From Acinetobacter sp. WC-141 (lineage in GTDB: Bacteria > Pseudomonadota > Gammaproteobacteria > Pseudomonadales > Moraxellaceae), in NCBI RefSeq assembly GCF_000313935.1, contig NZ_AMSS01000088.1, positions 1 through 64,000 of the forward strand: 64,000 nucleotides of DNA, in the 5' to 3' direction. The translations under genes and the position numbers were made by a program. This document shows positions 17,643-29,569 of the stretch, piece after piece (within the stretch, counting starts at the first letter, position 1; each line of letters opens with the position of its first letter). The notes under the pieces were generated by a model. That model searched no databases. It saw nothing but the letters and a program-made list of their open reading frames with translations, and was not told where the DNA came from.

Positions 17643-17728
17643 AGGTTTCCTCAAATCTAATTTTAAATTTATAAAAAATGCTTATTGTTGTAATGAAAGC
17701 AACCAATTACATTATACGAGGAAACCTA
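17642..17728. promoter_or_regulatory. Inverted repeat bracketing the LysR-gene promoter
   Basis: TAGGTTTCCTC (17642-17652) and GAGGAAACCTA (17718-17728) are perfect 11-bp reverse complements 65 bp apart. Between them on the minus strand is a good -10, TATAAT (17710-17715). One arm includes the ribosome site of the LysR gene. Possibly an autoregulatory operator pair. Confidence 0.4.
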
Positions 17729-17743
17729 AGTTTTTTGCATTAG

Positions 17744-18520
17744 CTATTTTGGTAAAAGATTTATAGGATTAATCGGTTTTCCATCCAAACGAATCTGGAA
17801 CTCAAGCATGACTTGAGATGCTCCGGTAGAACCCATTTCGGCAATTTTTTGTCCAGCAGTTACATTATCACCGCTTTTCACCAACATCTTGCTATTGTGA
17901 GCATACGCACTGATGTAACCGTCAATATGCTTAATTAAAACCAGATTTCCGTATTCTTTTAAGCCATCAGCGGCATAAACGACTTGACCATCGGCTGCGG
18001 CATAAATAGGGTCACCCTGATTTCCACCATAACGGATTCCCTTGACATTATTTGCCAAATTAAACCCTTGAATTACTGGACCATTAGTCGGTTTTATCCA
18101 ACGTAAGCTCGAATTTGGTGCAACCGAAGTCACTGTAGTATTCGTTGACGGTGCAGTAGTTGACGGCTGAGTTACTGGAGTAACAGGCTGTGTGGTTGGT
18201 AAAGCAATCGTTTGACGTTTGATTTGCTCAGGTTGCGCCATAACTTGCGTAGATACCGTTCTTGGTGAAGAACCTTTCTTCAAACGCAAAGACTGATTGA
18301 CATAAATACGATATGGCGCAGGAATATCATTCATTTCGGCAATACTGATATAGTCCAAACCATAACGCATTGCGATACCACTTAAAGTATCACCTGAACG
18401 AACTGTGTAATAGTTAGGAGCCATTGCATAGCGAGAACTATTATTAATTTGTGGTTTAGAAGCACATCCAGCCATAACCGCAGTAAAGCCTACTACTACA
18501 GACAGCATCATAATTTTCAT
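17744..18520 (-). CDS. nlpD: NlpD-like lipoprotein, LysM plus degenerate M23 domain
   Basis: From ATG 18520 (MKIMMLSVVVGFTAVMAGC) the product is a 258-residue lipoprotein with lipobox AVMAGC. A LysM domain follows (YYTVRSGDTLSGIAMRYGL), then a Pro/Thr linker and a C-terminal LytM/M23 domain (WIKPTNGPVIQGF; GNLVLIKH; GQKIAEMGSTGAS). The zinc-binding motifs are lost: LHF is LEF, and no HxxxD is seen. E. coli NlpD is likewise inactive and switches on the amidase AmiC at the septum. It lies downstream of surE, the classic surE-nlpD order, but rpoS does not follow. Confidence 0.88.
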   Translation of the reverse strand: MKIMMLSVVVGFTAVMAGCASKPQINNSSRYAMAPNYYTVRSGDTLSGIAMRYGLDYISIAEMNDIPAPYRIYVNQSLRLKKGSSPRTVSTQVMAQPEQIKRQTIALPTTQPVTPVTQPSTTAPSTNTTVTSVAPNSSLRWIKPTNGPVIQGFNLANNVKGIRYGGNQGDPIYAAADGQVVYAADGLKEYGNLVLIKHIDGYISAYAHNSKMLVKSGDNVTAGQKIAEMGSTGASQVMLEFQIRLDGKPINPINLLPK

Positions 18521-18682
18521 TATTTTGTCTTTTTGGCTATGCACTCTGTTTTGTTGCCCAATTAAATGCATTGATCTCCCTCACTAAATGCTACAAATCA
18601 TTTCGGCTAAGAGTACCAAAAAAGTAAGAGGAAACACGTTCCTCTTTTTCTTTATTCACAAAGTTATAACATTCGAAGCAAA

Positions 18683-19453
18683 TTATTGACTCAAACTGAG
18701 CTGAAGGTCTTCTAAAACGGCGTAATTTGTAGCGTCCATTTGAATAGGCGTAACACTCACATATCCGTTTGCTACCGCAAAGAAATCCGATTGAATCTGA
18801 CTTGAAACACGCTCTGGATCTGTTACCGCCTCGCCTGCTAACCCAATCCAGTAAACTTGACGACCTCTTGGGTCAACATGACTGGTAATAGGCTTAGATT
18901 GAGCACGACGTCCCTGATACGTAATTTGTGCTCCTTGTAACTGTGGCACGTCAGGAATATTGATATTAAAGATATGTCGTGGAGGCAAAGCTGGCAGCCC
19001 GCTTGCAATAAAATCATGAACCCACTGAGCAGCCTGAGCATAATCTTCTTTATTGTTATAAGCGCGTACATCAGGACCAGCTAAAGACACAGCAATTGCT
19101 GGTTGCTTCATTAAACGCCCTTCAAATGCGGCCCCTACTGTTCCAGAATATAAAACATCATCCCCTAAGTTTGCGCCACTATTGATTCCACTTACCACCA
19201 AATCAAATTCGAAATCAAACAAACCATTCATTGATAAATAAACACAATCTGCTGGCGTACCATTTACTGCCCATACATCTTCGGCAATTTGGATTGGGCG
19301 CAATGGTCGATCTAATGTTAATGCACTTGAGAAACCACTTCTTTCACTTTCTGGGGCAACCACAACCACCCGTCCAAGTGGTTTTAATGCTTCAGCTAAA
19401 GCCTGTATACCTGGCGCAAAAACACCGTCATCATTCGCTATCAAAATATTCAC
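18683..19453 (-). CDS. surE: 5'/3'-nucleotidase SurE
   Basis: Survival protein E dephosphorylates nucleoside monophosphates and needs a divalent metal. The 256-residue product starts [16 protein letters not shown], with the Asp8-Asp9 metal pair, Ser39-like [18 protein letters not shown] and [22 protein letters not shown], all conserved. GTG start. It precedes nlpD by 160 bp on the same strand, as in many proteobacteria. Confidence 0.96.
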   Translation of the reverse strand: MNILIANDDGVFAPGIQALAEALKPLGRVVVVAPESERSGFSSALTLDRPLRPIQIAEDVWAVNGTPADCVYLSMNGLFDFEFDLVVSGINSGANLGDDVLYSGTVGAAFEGRLMKQPAIAVSLAGPDVRAYNNKEDYAQAAQWVHDFIASGLPALPPRHIFNINIPDVPQLQGAQITYQGRRAQSKPITSHVDPRGRQVYWIGLAGEAVTDPERVSSQIQSDFFAVANGYVSVTPIQMDATNYAVLEDLQLSLSQ

Positions 19454-19554
19454 TAAAATCTTTCTCTACAAATAAACCTAAAGGTTTTCACAATTGAATT
19501 ATTTGTTGAATTATATATATTTATGCCTCCATAGCATTATAAAATTGTGAAAAA

Positions 19555-19926
19555 ATGAAAACTTTTGCTCCTTTTTTTCAGGTATTGGGGATTAGCATCA
19601 CATTGTGTACGCAAGCGGTTTTTGCAGATGAGGACATCTCAACACAAGAGGCTGATAGCTTAATTAAAGATGACATTGCCGCAACGCAAGTTTTACAAGA
19701 AATTTGTCCAGCTTTCGTTGGGACAACTAAAAAACTTGAGACAAATACTCAAAAAATTATCGCAATGTATTTAAGCGGTTATTCAAATAAATCCATTACC
19801 CTCGCCACTCTACAAAATGATGCAGAGTTTAAAACCTTGTTAAATGAAGCGCGTCTTGCGGCAAAACAAATGGACCATCATGAGCAACATGAGCTCTGTG
19901 AAGAGATCGTCAATTATAAAGAATAG
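19555..19926 (+). CDS. Small secreted protein, unknown family, copy 1
   Basis: 123 residues with a Sec signal peptide (hydrophobic core LGISITLCTQAVFA, cleavage probably after VFA-DE). The mature part is about 98 residues, with two cysteines: EICPAFVG and, near the end, HELCEEI. It matches the next gene's product along its mature length (LQEICPAFVG against LSEICPSLIG; EARLAAK against EARKDAK). The two cysteines likely form a disulfide. Location should be periplasmic or exported. No function recognised; the pair may be what is called the MCR_0457 family in Moraxellaceae, from memory and unverified. Confidence 0.8.
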   Translation: MKTFAPFFQVLGISITLCTQAVFADEDISTQEADSLIKDDIAATQVLQEICPAFVGTTKKLETNTQKIIAMYLSGYSNKSITLATLQNDAEFKTLLNEARLAAKQMDHHEQHELCEEIVNYKE

Positions 19927-19958
19927 ATGTTTGCTCTTTTAGAGTAGAGATTTATTGA

Positions 19959-19988
19959 GGTTTTCTGCTTGGTATTAAGCAGAAAACC
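19959..19988. repeat. 12-bp perfect hairpin between the secreted paralogs
   Basis: GGTTTTCTGCTT-GGTATT-AAGCAGAAAACC. There is no T-run on the plus strand, so it may be a processed or weak terminator, or an mRNA stabiliser at the 3' end of the first gene. Confidence 0.6.
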
Positions 19989-20074
19989 AACATAACAATA
20001 CATTTTTTCCATTTTTTTAACCTGCAAATTGGTTAAGCTATCGACATATTTAAAAATTTTATTTCGGGTTATCG

Positions 20075-20497
20075 ATGTTTATGAAGAAAAGCTTAGTTCA
20101 ATCGCTCTCTTTGGTTTTACTTATGAGCATGGCAACAGTTGGTTTTGCTGCTGATAAGAAGAAAACAACTGAAAAGAAAACCGAAAATGAAAATGTTGTT
20201 GAAGTAACTCCACAACAAGGGATAACTCCTGAAGAATTGGCTGCAATTCAAGTACTTTCTGAAATTTGCCCAAGTCTTATTGGCAAAAAAGATGCTGATT
20301 TTGCTCAAGGCTACGAACGTTTAGTTAAAGACTATCTACCAAATGAAACTGATCCTGTCTCTGCTTTAGAAAAACGTAGTAAAGACAAAGGCTTCAAAAA
20401 ATACTTAAAAGAAGCACGTAAAGATGCTAAAGCAGCGGGTGATAAGCAAAACACATTAGTTTGCCAAGACGTGAAAGCGTATCAATCGCAAAACTAA
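20075..20497 (+). CDS. Small secreted protein, unknown family, copy 2
   Basis: 140 residues with signal peptide (SLVQSLSLVLLMSMATVGFA, cleavage probably FAA-DKKK). A Lys/Glu-rich linker follows, then the conserved module EELAAIQVLSEICPSLIG, and a C-terminal CQDVKAYQ that supplies the second cysteine. Paralogous to the preceding gene, from which it is 148 bp away, with its own terminator. ATG 20075 has GGG 6 nt upstream; ATG 20081 is the alternative. Function unknown; periplasmic location inferred. Confidence 0.82.
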   Translation: MFMKKSLVQSLSLVLLMSMATVGFAADKKKTTEKKTENENVVEVTPQQGITPEELAAIQVLSEICPSLIGKKDADFAQGYERLVKDYLPNETDPVSALEKRSKDKGFKKYLKEARKDAKAAGDKQNTLVCQDVKAYQSQN

Positions 20498-20532
20498 ATT
20501 AGTAAAAAACTCTTGAGTTACAATACTGTTTG

Positions 20533-20572
20533 AAAAAGCCGACTTCCCCCATAGAAGTCGGCTTTGCTTTAT
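20533..20572 (+). terminator. Terminator of the second secreted paralog
   Basis: AAAGCCGACTTC-loop-GAAGTCGGCTTT, 12 bp, followed by GCTTT. The frame of the following carboxypeptidase is open back into this hairpin, which argues for the internal start of that gene. Confidence 0.85.
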
Positions 20573-20623
20573 CCTAAAATGCTAGGTTCTTCTGCTTCAT
20601 ACAAGATATTGGAATTACCTAGA

Positions 20624-21772
20624 ATGACTCGAAAAAGCGCTATTGCTGCACTACTCCTCTTACCAAGTTTTTCTTATGCAGCAACTGTCTTATCAGCTCC
20701 GCCAGAATTAAATAATAAGTCTTATGTATTAATGGATTATGAGACAGGACAAATTCTCGCTTCTAAAAATGAAAACGAAAAGCTTGCACCTGCTTCAATG
20801 ACTAAAATGATGACTAGTTACATCATTGAACAAAAATTATTAAAAGGTGACCTGACTGAAAATGAGCAGGTTCGCATGAACGAATCTGCGTGGTGTAAAG
20901 GAAGTAGCTCTGAATCATGTATGTATGTCCCTTTAAATGGTACAGCGACTGTTCTAGAAATGCTCCGTGGTATTATTATCCAGTCAGGTAATGATGCATC
21001 AAAAGCAATGGCTGAACATATTGCCGGAAATGAAGGCACGTTTGCTCATATGATGAATCAGGAAGCAAAACGTATCGGCATGGTAAACACTCAGTTTATT
21101 AACTCGACCGGTATGCCAGCTGAAGGTCATTATTCAACTGCAAAAGATATGGCAGTTTTAGCACAGCATATTATTAAAGATAGCTCAAAATATTACCCAA
21201 TCTACTCTGAAAAAGAATTTACCTTTAATGGTATTAAACAAGGTAACCGTAATGCCTTGCTTTACACAGACCCAAGTGTAGATGGTTTAAAAACAGGCCA
21301 TACAGATGAAGCAGGCTACTGCTTAACTACTTCAAGTAAACGCGGTCCAATGCGTTTAATTTCAGTGATTTTTGGTACGCCAAGCATGTCTGAACGTGCA
21401 GACCAAACGCGCACATTATTGGCTTGGGGTTTTGCAAACTTTGAAACTGCAAATGTTCAACCAGCCAACCAAGTTCTTGCAAAAGCAAAAGTCTGGTTTG
21501 GTAAAGAAGATGAAGTTCAAGTGGGCTTGGCTGAAAACTTTAGCGTGACCATGCCTAAAGGTAAAGCTGGGGGCATTAAAACTCAATTAGTCGTTCAGCC
21601 TAACTTAAATGCGCCGCTTCAAAAAGGCCAAGTCGTGGGTAAACTTGTTGCGAGTCTAGACGGCAAAGTTATTGCTGAAAAGCCATTAGTTGCATTAAAG
21701 CCAGTTGAAGAAGCAGGATTCTTTGCACGCTTAATCGACCATGTTAAACAATTCTTCAGCAACTTATTCTAA
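20624..21772 (+). CDS. dacC: D-alanyl-D-alanine carboxypeptidase (PBP5/6 type)
   Basis: Removes the terminal D-Ala from peptidoglycan pentapeptides. From ATG 20624 (MTRKSAIAALLLLPSFSYAA, a signal peptide) it has 382 residues. Active-site motifs are all present: SMTK (Ser58, Lys61), SGN (IIQSGNDASKAM) and KTG (GLKTGHTDEAGYC). A PBP5-type C-terminal beta domain follows, ending in an amphipathic helix (GFFARLIDHVKQFFSNLF) that anchors the protein to the outer face of the inner membrane. Symbol dacC follows common naming in Acinetobacter; dacA is equally possible. Confidence 0.93.
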   Translation: MTRKSAIAALLLLPSFSYAATVLSAPPELNNKSYVLMDYETGQILASKNENEKLAPASMTKMMTSYIIEQKLLKGDLTENEQVRMNESAWCKGSSSESCMYVPLNGTATVLEMLRGIIIQSGNDASKAMAEHIAGNEGTFAHMMNQEAKRIGMVNTQFINSTGMPAEGHYSTAKDMAVLAQHIIKDSSKYYPIYSEKEFTFNGIKQGNRNALLYTDPSVDGLKTGHTDEAGYCLTTSSKRGPMRLISVIFGTPSMSERADQTRTLLAWGFANFETANVQPANQVLAKAKVWFGKEDEVQVGLAENFSVTMPKGKAGGIKTQLVVQPNLNAPLQKGQVVGKLVASLDGKVIAEKPLVALKPVEEAGFFARLIDHVKQFFSNLF

Positions 21773-21791
21773 TTTTTTGAATAGTTGAATT

Positions 21792-21827
21792 AAGCACTCA
21801 TGCTATTTAGTCTGAGTGCTTTTTTAT
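21792..21827 (+). terminator. Terminator of the carboxypeptidase gene
   Basis: AAGCACTCA and TGAGTGCTT pair around a 12-nt loop, followed by a T-run. Confidence 0.85.
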
Positions 21828-21863
21828 TTTATAATTCATCTAAATTCTATGTTGATACCTCTC

Positions 21864-22415
21864 ATGGCAAAGAACATCCGTCCTTATCTTGAACATCGTC
21901 CTCAAGTTGATACAACCTGTTATATCGATGACATGGCCGTTGTAGTCGGTGAAGTGAGCTTAGCTGAAAATGTTTCTGTCTGGCCCTTTGCTGTGATTCG
22001 TGGTGATGTAAATAGTATTCAAATTGGTAAAAACAGTAACGTACAAGATCATTGTATGTTGCACGTTAGCCACAAAAATGATGCAAAACCTAATGGCTCA
22101 CCTCTCATTATTGGTGAAGATGTGACGGTTGGACATCATGTCACTTTGCATGGTTGCACCATCGGTAACCGTGTTTTAATCGGGATCAATACCGTTGTTC
22201 TAGATGACGTGATTATTGAGGATGATGTGATGATTGGCGCGGGAAGTTTGGTTCCACCGCGTAAAGTCTTAAAAAGTGGTTATCTGTATGTAGGAAGCCC
22301 TGTACAGCAAGTACGCCCTCTTACCGAAAAAGAATTAGCATTTCTTCCCTATTCGGCAAGACATTATGTGAAAGTACAAAATAATCATAAAGCGGCTCAA
22401 GCAGAACAAGATTAA
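21864..22415 (+). CDS. Gamma-carbonic anhydrase-like protein (YrdA family)
   Basis: A left-handed beta-helix hexapeptide-repeat protein of 183 residues from ATG 21864 (MAKNIRPYLEHRPQVD). The upstream extension of the frame runs through the terminator and is not used. Metal-site histidines are in QDHCMLHVSH and GHHVTLHGC. Repeats such as VLIGINTVVLDDVIIEDDVMIGA are typical. Family members bind zinc or iron as trimers; many show little carbonic anhydrase activity, so the reaction is uncertain. Confidence 0.9.
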   Translation: MAKNIRPYLEHRPQVDTTCYIDDMAVVVGEVSLAENVSVWPFAVIRGDVNSIQIGKNSNVQDHCMLHVSHKNDAKPNGSPLIIGEDVTVGHHVTLHGCTIGNRVLIGINTVVLDDVIIEDDVMIGAGSLVPPRKVLKSGYLYVGSPVQQVRPLTEKELAFLPYSARHYVKVQNNHKAAQAEQD

Positions 22416-22454
22416 TTAGCTCTATGAAATATCAGCAATAAAATTCTGATTTTT

Positions 22455-22492
22455 TAAACGATATGGTTTTGTAGTATTGCTCATATCGTTTA
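22455..22492. repeat. 11-bp inverted repeat upstream of the nudix gene
   Basis: TAAACGATATG and CATATCGTTTA are perfect reverse complements around a 16-nt loop. No T-run follows on either strand at once. It may end the carbonic anhydrase transcript or be an operator for the nudix-mnmA-hflD-purB group. Confidence 0.5.
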
Positions 22493-22559
22493 GCAGATCA
22501 CCGTAGCCAAAAACCCCTAAATTTCGTATTATACGTCTTTTAAATCATGGTGCTTTTTT

Positions 22560-24186
<1,627 letters not shown>

Positions 24187-24199
24187 GGGAATGAATGAC

Positions 24200-24931
24200 A
24201 TGGTGGAGTTACCATTTCAACAATCACAAGCCTTGAATGTTCGCCAAAACCGTGCCCTTGCCTTGGCTGGGGTATTTCAAGCTACCCAGCTCACGCACAT
24301 GACAGCTTTAACGGGTCAGCAGAGTATTGGTGAAAGTGGTAACTTCTATTTTGAGCTGTTAATCAAAGCGAGTTTAAATATTCGCCCTACAGTCAACAAT
24401 GGTGTTCAAACATTAGATTTTTTTAATCAGTTGGCAGATATTTCTTTAGGGCTTAAAACACTCGAAAATTGTATTACTCAACCTTTTACAAATATGCCTA
24501 AATCTCGCCTTCCAAAAATGGGCACGGCCAAGCTTCCAATGTCCTATGCGATGTCACTTTTACAATTAGAAAAGAAGGTCTACAGCAACCCTGAATACGT
24601 CGCAATCATTGAAAAAGCGCAGCAAAAGATTTTAAAACAGCTTTCTTTTTTTGATAATAATTATTTACACCCAAGCATTTTAGCCAATTTGGCTCAAACC
24701 TATGTTGATACGGCTGGGCAGATTAACCCTCGCATTCTTGTTCGTGGTAATGCAGAAGCATTTAAAGATACCAACCATACTAACCGCATCCGCGCTTGTC
24801 TGTTTACAGGCTTGCAAATGGCCCATTTATGGCGACAACTCGGTGGTAGTTCGTGGAACATGATTTTTAGCAAACGTAAATTGCTACAAGATATTCAAGC
24901 ACTTGCTCGTTTACAGTACCAAGTTATCTGA
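24200..24931 (+). CDS. hflD: HflD homolog, lysogenization regulator family
   Basis: 243 residues from ATG 24200 ([20 protein letters not shown]), chosen because AAGGGA at the end of mnmA lies 9 nt upstream; the frame extends back into mnmA. Matches the HflD (YcfC) family: [14 protein letters not shown] near the N-terminus and [23 protein letters not shown] near the C-terminus. All-helical and peripheral to the inner membrane. E. coli HflD binds lambda CII, but the normal role is unknown. The order mnmA-hflD-purB is conserved in gammaproteobacteria. Confidence 0.93.
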   Translation: MVELPFQQSQALNVRQNRALALAGVFQATQLTHMTALTGQQSIGESGNFYFELLIKASLNIRPTVNNGVQTLDFFNQLADISLGLKTLENCITQPFTNMPKSRLPKMGTAKLPMSYAMSLLQLEKKVYSNPEYVAIIEKAQQKILKQLSFFDNNYLHPSILANLAQTYVDTAGQINPRILVRGNAEAFKDTNHTNRIRACLFTGLQMAHLWRQLGGSSWNMIFSKRKLLQDIQALARLQYQVI

Positions 24932-24975
24932 CTGTAAAGAGATTATTTTTAGTTTTATGTTTATTCCAACATTAA

Positions 24976-26373
<1,398 letters not shown>

Positions 26374-26386
26374 TTAAAAAATTTAT

Positions 26387-26416
26387 AAAAAGCGGAGCTT
26401 AGGCTTCGCTTTTTTA
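26387..26416 (+). terminator. Terminator of purB
   Basis: AAAAGCGGAGC-TTAG-GCTTCGCTTTT with one G-T pair, followed by T. Confidence 0.85.
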
Positions 26417-26452
26417 TTACACTGATATAAATCACAATAAAGTCTTCATAAA

Positions 26453-27109
26453 ATGATCGAAAAACAATTCAAACTTAAACACTATATTGCTCTTAGCCTT
26501 ATTTTGATTGCCATTATACTATCTGGTATTCAGCCTCTTGAATTTGAAGCTTATTTACTTCATCAGATGGGTACAGTCTTTATGCTAGTTATCCTATTTA
26601 TTATTTTTAAAAAGATTGGTCTCGATTTTTTAAGTTTTACTTTCTATTTAGGTTTTTTGCTCATCCATATTATTGGTGCGCACTATTTGTACTCATACGT
26701 GCCTTACAATGACTGGATTCAACACATATTCCATTTTAATCTAGATCAATACATGGGTTGGACCCGTAACATGTATGATCGTTTAGTTCATCTGGCCTAT
26801 GGGGTTTTACTCTACCCTCTTATTTATCGAGTTTTTCAGGTTTGGTTACCTACAGCGCGGCCTTTCACTCTGTTTTTACTTGTGGTCCAGTTCGTGATGG
26901 CATCTAGTGTTTTTTATGAACTCATTGAATGGGCAATTGCCATTGGTTTATCACCAGAGCAAGCTGAGAATTATAATGGTCAACAAGGCGACATGTGGGA
27001 TGCCCATAAAGATATACTATTAGCAACAATTGGTGCAATTCTCTATGGACTTGCGGCTCTTATAAAAACACCTAAACACATAGTCATAAATAAAAAAAGC
27101 GCTCAATGA
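26453..27109 (+). CDS. YjdF/DUF2238-family inner-membrane protein
   Basis: 218 residues and about six membrane segments. Family motifs are clear: IGAHYLYSYVPYNDW, YDRLVHLAYGVLLYP, FYELIEWAIA and NGQQGDMWDAHKDILLATIGA. The conserved Arg, His, Glu and Asp residues lie within or next to membrane helices. The function of the family is unknown to me. Its stop codon lies within the terminator shared with the convergent gene. Confidence 0.85.
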   Translation: MIEKQFKLKHYIALSLILIAIILSGIQPLEFEAYLLHQMGTVFMLVILFIIFKKIGLDFLSFTFYLGFLLIHIIGAHYLYSYVPYNDWIQHIFHFNLDQYMGWTRNMYDRLVHLAYGVLLYPLIYRVFQVWLPTARPFTLFLLVVQFVMASSVFYELIEWAIAIGLSPEQAENYNGQQGDMWDAHKDILLATIGAILYGLAALIKTPKHIVINKKSAQ

Positions 27110-27119
27110 GCGCTTTTTT
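27092..27119. terminator. Bidirectional terminator (YjdF-like / Bap-like genes)
   Basis: AAAAAAGCGCTCA and TGAGCGCTTTTTT pair almost without a loop, between convergent genes; the yjdF stop codon is part of the stem. Confidence 0.9.
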
Positions 27120-27128
27120 AAAGGTTCT

Positions 27129-29324
27129 TTAGACTACCGGATAAGTCTGATCTAAAAGATTTGGCAAAATTGAAGTAGCTGTGTTTGGTAGAAGTTGATC
27201 CAGATTAGTTGTGACATCACTAGTGGTGTTGCTTACATCACTATGTTCATGCACCACTGGTTTAGACTCTGTTGAAGATAAAAGCTTTGCGATCGGGTCA
27301 GAAGTATCTGTTGAAGAACTTTTTAATAAATCATCTAAGGACACAGATTTTTGCTGTTGATGGTTCGTTTCGCTTGTTGCATTTTGCGCGAATTTTAAAG
27401 TACTCAAACCAACACTGTCCGCCACAGAAGGAACAACTTCATGTGTATCACTACTCATAACTTCACTAGCCGCCACTTTTGGTGCGACTACATAAAAGGT
27501 GAATGGTGAACTGACTTCACTGGTAAGACCTGCTGCATCAGTTTGAATTAAAGTAATGGTATGTTTACCGAGGGCTAAATCTTTATCAAGTGTAAATGAC
27601 CAAGTCTTACTCGTACCTAAATCACCTATTTTAATAATCGAAATTGCGACTCCGTTATCATAAATAGTCAAAGTCGCATTGGATTCAACTTGAACAGTAA
27701 ATTTTGGTTTAGCATCATCGGTTTCAGAACCAGCTGTAATTGCTCCCTTTAAAGCCCCCACATCATCATCTAAACTTTTTAAAACAGGCTTAGCTGGTGG
27801 AATCGTATCTTTATCACTACCAACAATCTCCAGCGCAACAGATTTATTTCCTGCACTGTCTGTTGCTATTACAGAACCTTTCAAGCTATCGGTTAAAGCA
27901 GGAGAAATAGTGATTGTAAATTTTCCATTCGCATCTGCTGTTCCAGTACCAATAATCTTATCTGCTGAATTTTTGATTTCTATTTTTGCATTGGCTTCGG
28001 CGGTACCAGTAACAGAAGTTCCTTCTGCATTGACTTGAGCTGTGGGTTTATCTGGCGCTATGGTGTCATAGCCAGGGGTAACCTCTAAAGGCTTAGATTT
28101 ATTACCCGCTGCATCTTCAACAATGATTGTCGCCTTTTGCGATTCTTTTAAGGCCGAAGAAAGCGTAATTTGAAATTCACCTTGCGCATTTGCCGTACCT
28201 GTTCCAATGACTTTACCATCAGCATCTTTTATCTGAACTTTCGCATTAGCTTCAGCTTTTCCTTCAACCACTGTTCCTTCTTTATTGACTTCAACTAAAG
28301 GAGTCTCTGGAGGAATAGTATCTTTCCCAGCAAAGATGAGAGTCGCTTCGGATTTATTTCCAGCAGCGTCCTGAGCAATGACTTTACCACCGGCTTCACT
28401 TGTCAAAGGAGGAGTTAGCTTTAAAGAAAAAATTCCATCTGAATTTGCTTTTACAGTACCTAATAATTTTCCGCTAGCATCATAGACATTTACAGTAGCA
28501 TTCGCTTCAGTTTTACCCTCTAAGATCGAACCATCTTCATTTAATTGAGCCTGAGGAGCATCTGGAGCAATTGTGTCTTTGGTACCAGTAACAACGGTGG
28601 CTTTAGAGTTATTTCCAGCAGCATCTTGAGCAATAACAGCTACTTTTTCACCGTTTACCAATGGCTTATCAAGTTTAATAGTAAAATTACCATTGCTATC
28701 GACAGTACCCGAAGCAAGAACCTGTCCTTTTGCATCTTGAATATAGATCTTTGCATTGGCCTCTGCTTTACCACTGACCGTAACAGTATCATCAGCCAGA
28801 GTAGCTGTGGGTTGATTAGGTGCAATTAAATCTGGCGCCGATGATGAGTCATCTTTATCATCTTTATCAAAAGCCCAAAGGTATAAACCTTCAGCGGCTA
28901 AAACTGCTAAGCCTGCTTTTAACACATTACCCATCGAAAAATTTGGAGAATCATCAACTGCCATGGTTGAAGCTGGCTGACTAGTACTTGTATAGGCTAA
29001 ATCTGTGACATGGTCTAGACCTCTATAGTCTATAACCTTACCTTGTGCATCGAATTGTGCTTCAACAAATTTTCCTTGTTCAGTCGGAAAAACAAGCGAA
29101 TGTTCTGTTGTGTTTGTTGCTTCATTAAAGAAATTTTCTAAAACAAGGGTTTCTCCATTTTTTAAATGGATGATAAGACTTCCACCCTGCTTTTCCATCG
29201 ATGCTATGTCTTTTTGGCTAACACCAATCTGAATGATTGCAGGTTGGTTTAAAACCACTTTATTGAGCTGACCATTTTGCAGAACGTCCAAACCCTCTTT
29301 GGATGCCACAATTATTCTTGTCAT
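27129..29324 (-). CDS. Bap-like Ig-repeat protein (BLP2-like)
   Basis: 731 residues. An N-terminal BapA-prefix-like domain (about 1-110) precedes a hydrophobic stretch (about 132-151, MGNVLKAGLAVLAAEGLYLW) and an Asp/Lys spacer. Then four bacterial Ig-like repeats of about 85 residues (from 167), each opening with I-A/P-P-x-x-P and holding GxAEANA and DAAGNxS, then a fifth, longer and divergent repeat (about 508-615). The tail is Ser/Thr rich, without RTX nonapeptides. The architecture resembles a short biofilm-associated protein, and BLP2 of A. baumannii is of similar size. Type I secretion is inferred; no secretion genes adjoin. Confidence 0.85.
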   Translation of the reverse strand: MTRIIVASKEGLDVLQNGQLNKVVLNQPAIIQIGVSQKDIASMEKQGGSLIIHLKNGETLVLENFFNEATNTTEHSLVFPTEQGKFVEAQFDAQGKVIDYRGLDHVTDLAYTSTSQPASTMAVDDSPNFSMGNVLKAGLAVLAAEGLYLWAFDKDDKDDSSSAPDLIAPNQPTATLADDTVTVSGKAEANAKIYIQDAKGQVLASGTVDSNGNFTIKLDKPLVNGEKVAVIAQDAAGNNSKATVVTGTKDTIAPDAPQAQLNEDGSILEGKTEANATVNVYDASGKLLGTVKANSDGIFSLKLTPPLTSEAGGKVIAQDAAGNKSEATLIFAGKDTIPPETPLVEVNKEGTVVEGKAEANAKVQIKDADGKVIGTGTANAQGEFQITLSSALKESQKATIIVEDAAGNKSKPLEVTPGYDTIAPDKPTAQVNAEGTSVTGTAEANAKIEIKNSADKIIGTGTADANGKFTITISPALTDSLKGSVIATDSAGNKSVALEIVGSDKDTIPPAKPVLKSLDDDVGALKGAITAGSETDDAKPKFTVQVESNATLTIYDNGVAISIIKIGDLGTSKTWSFTLDKDLALGKHTITLIQTDAAGLTSEVSSPFTFYVVAPKVAASEVMSSDTHEVVPSVADSVGLSTLKFAQNATSETNHQQQKSVSLDDLLKSSSTDTSDPIAKLLSSTESKPVVHEHSDVSNTTSDVTTNLDQLLPNTATSILPNLLDQTYPVV

Positions 29325-29569
29325 TATTTCCTATCCTGAATTTCAGTTATATTTTTAAATGTCTAACTTTTTAAATGATTCATCTAAAAGCTATTTTATT
29401 GCTGTTTAAAATATCAAAACCATGTGTTTATCACAATTCAAAAAGTATATTTATCAATAATTATTTTTGACTTTTAATTAAAATATCTATTTCTCATAAA
29501 AGTTATATAAGCCTTAAATATTACATATTTTAGTATTTACTTAATTCCCCCTATTTTAAGAGCATCATT

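Noticed and set aside
28545..28829. Possible DNA repeat array within the Bap-like gene
   Set aside because: The repetition is the set of protein Ig repeats; base identity between copies is moderate and there are no spacers, so it is not CRISPR or another array.
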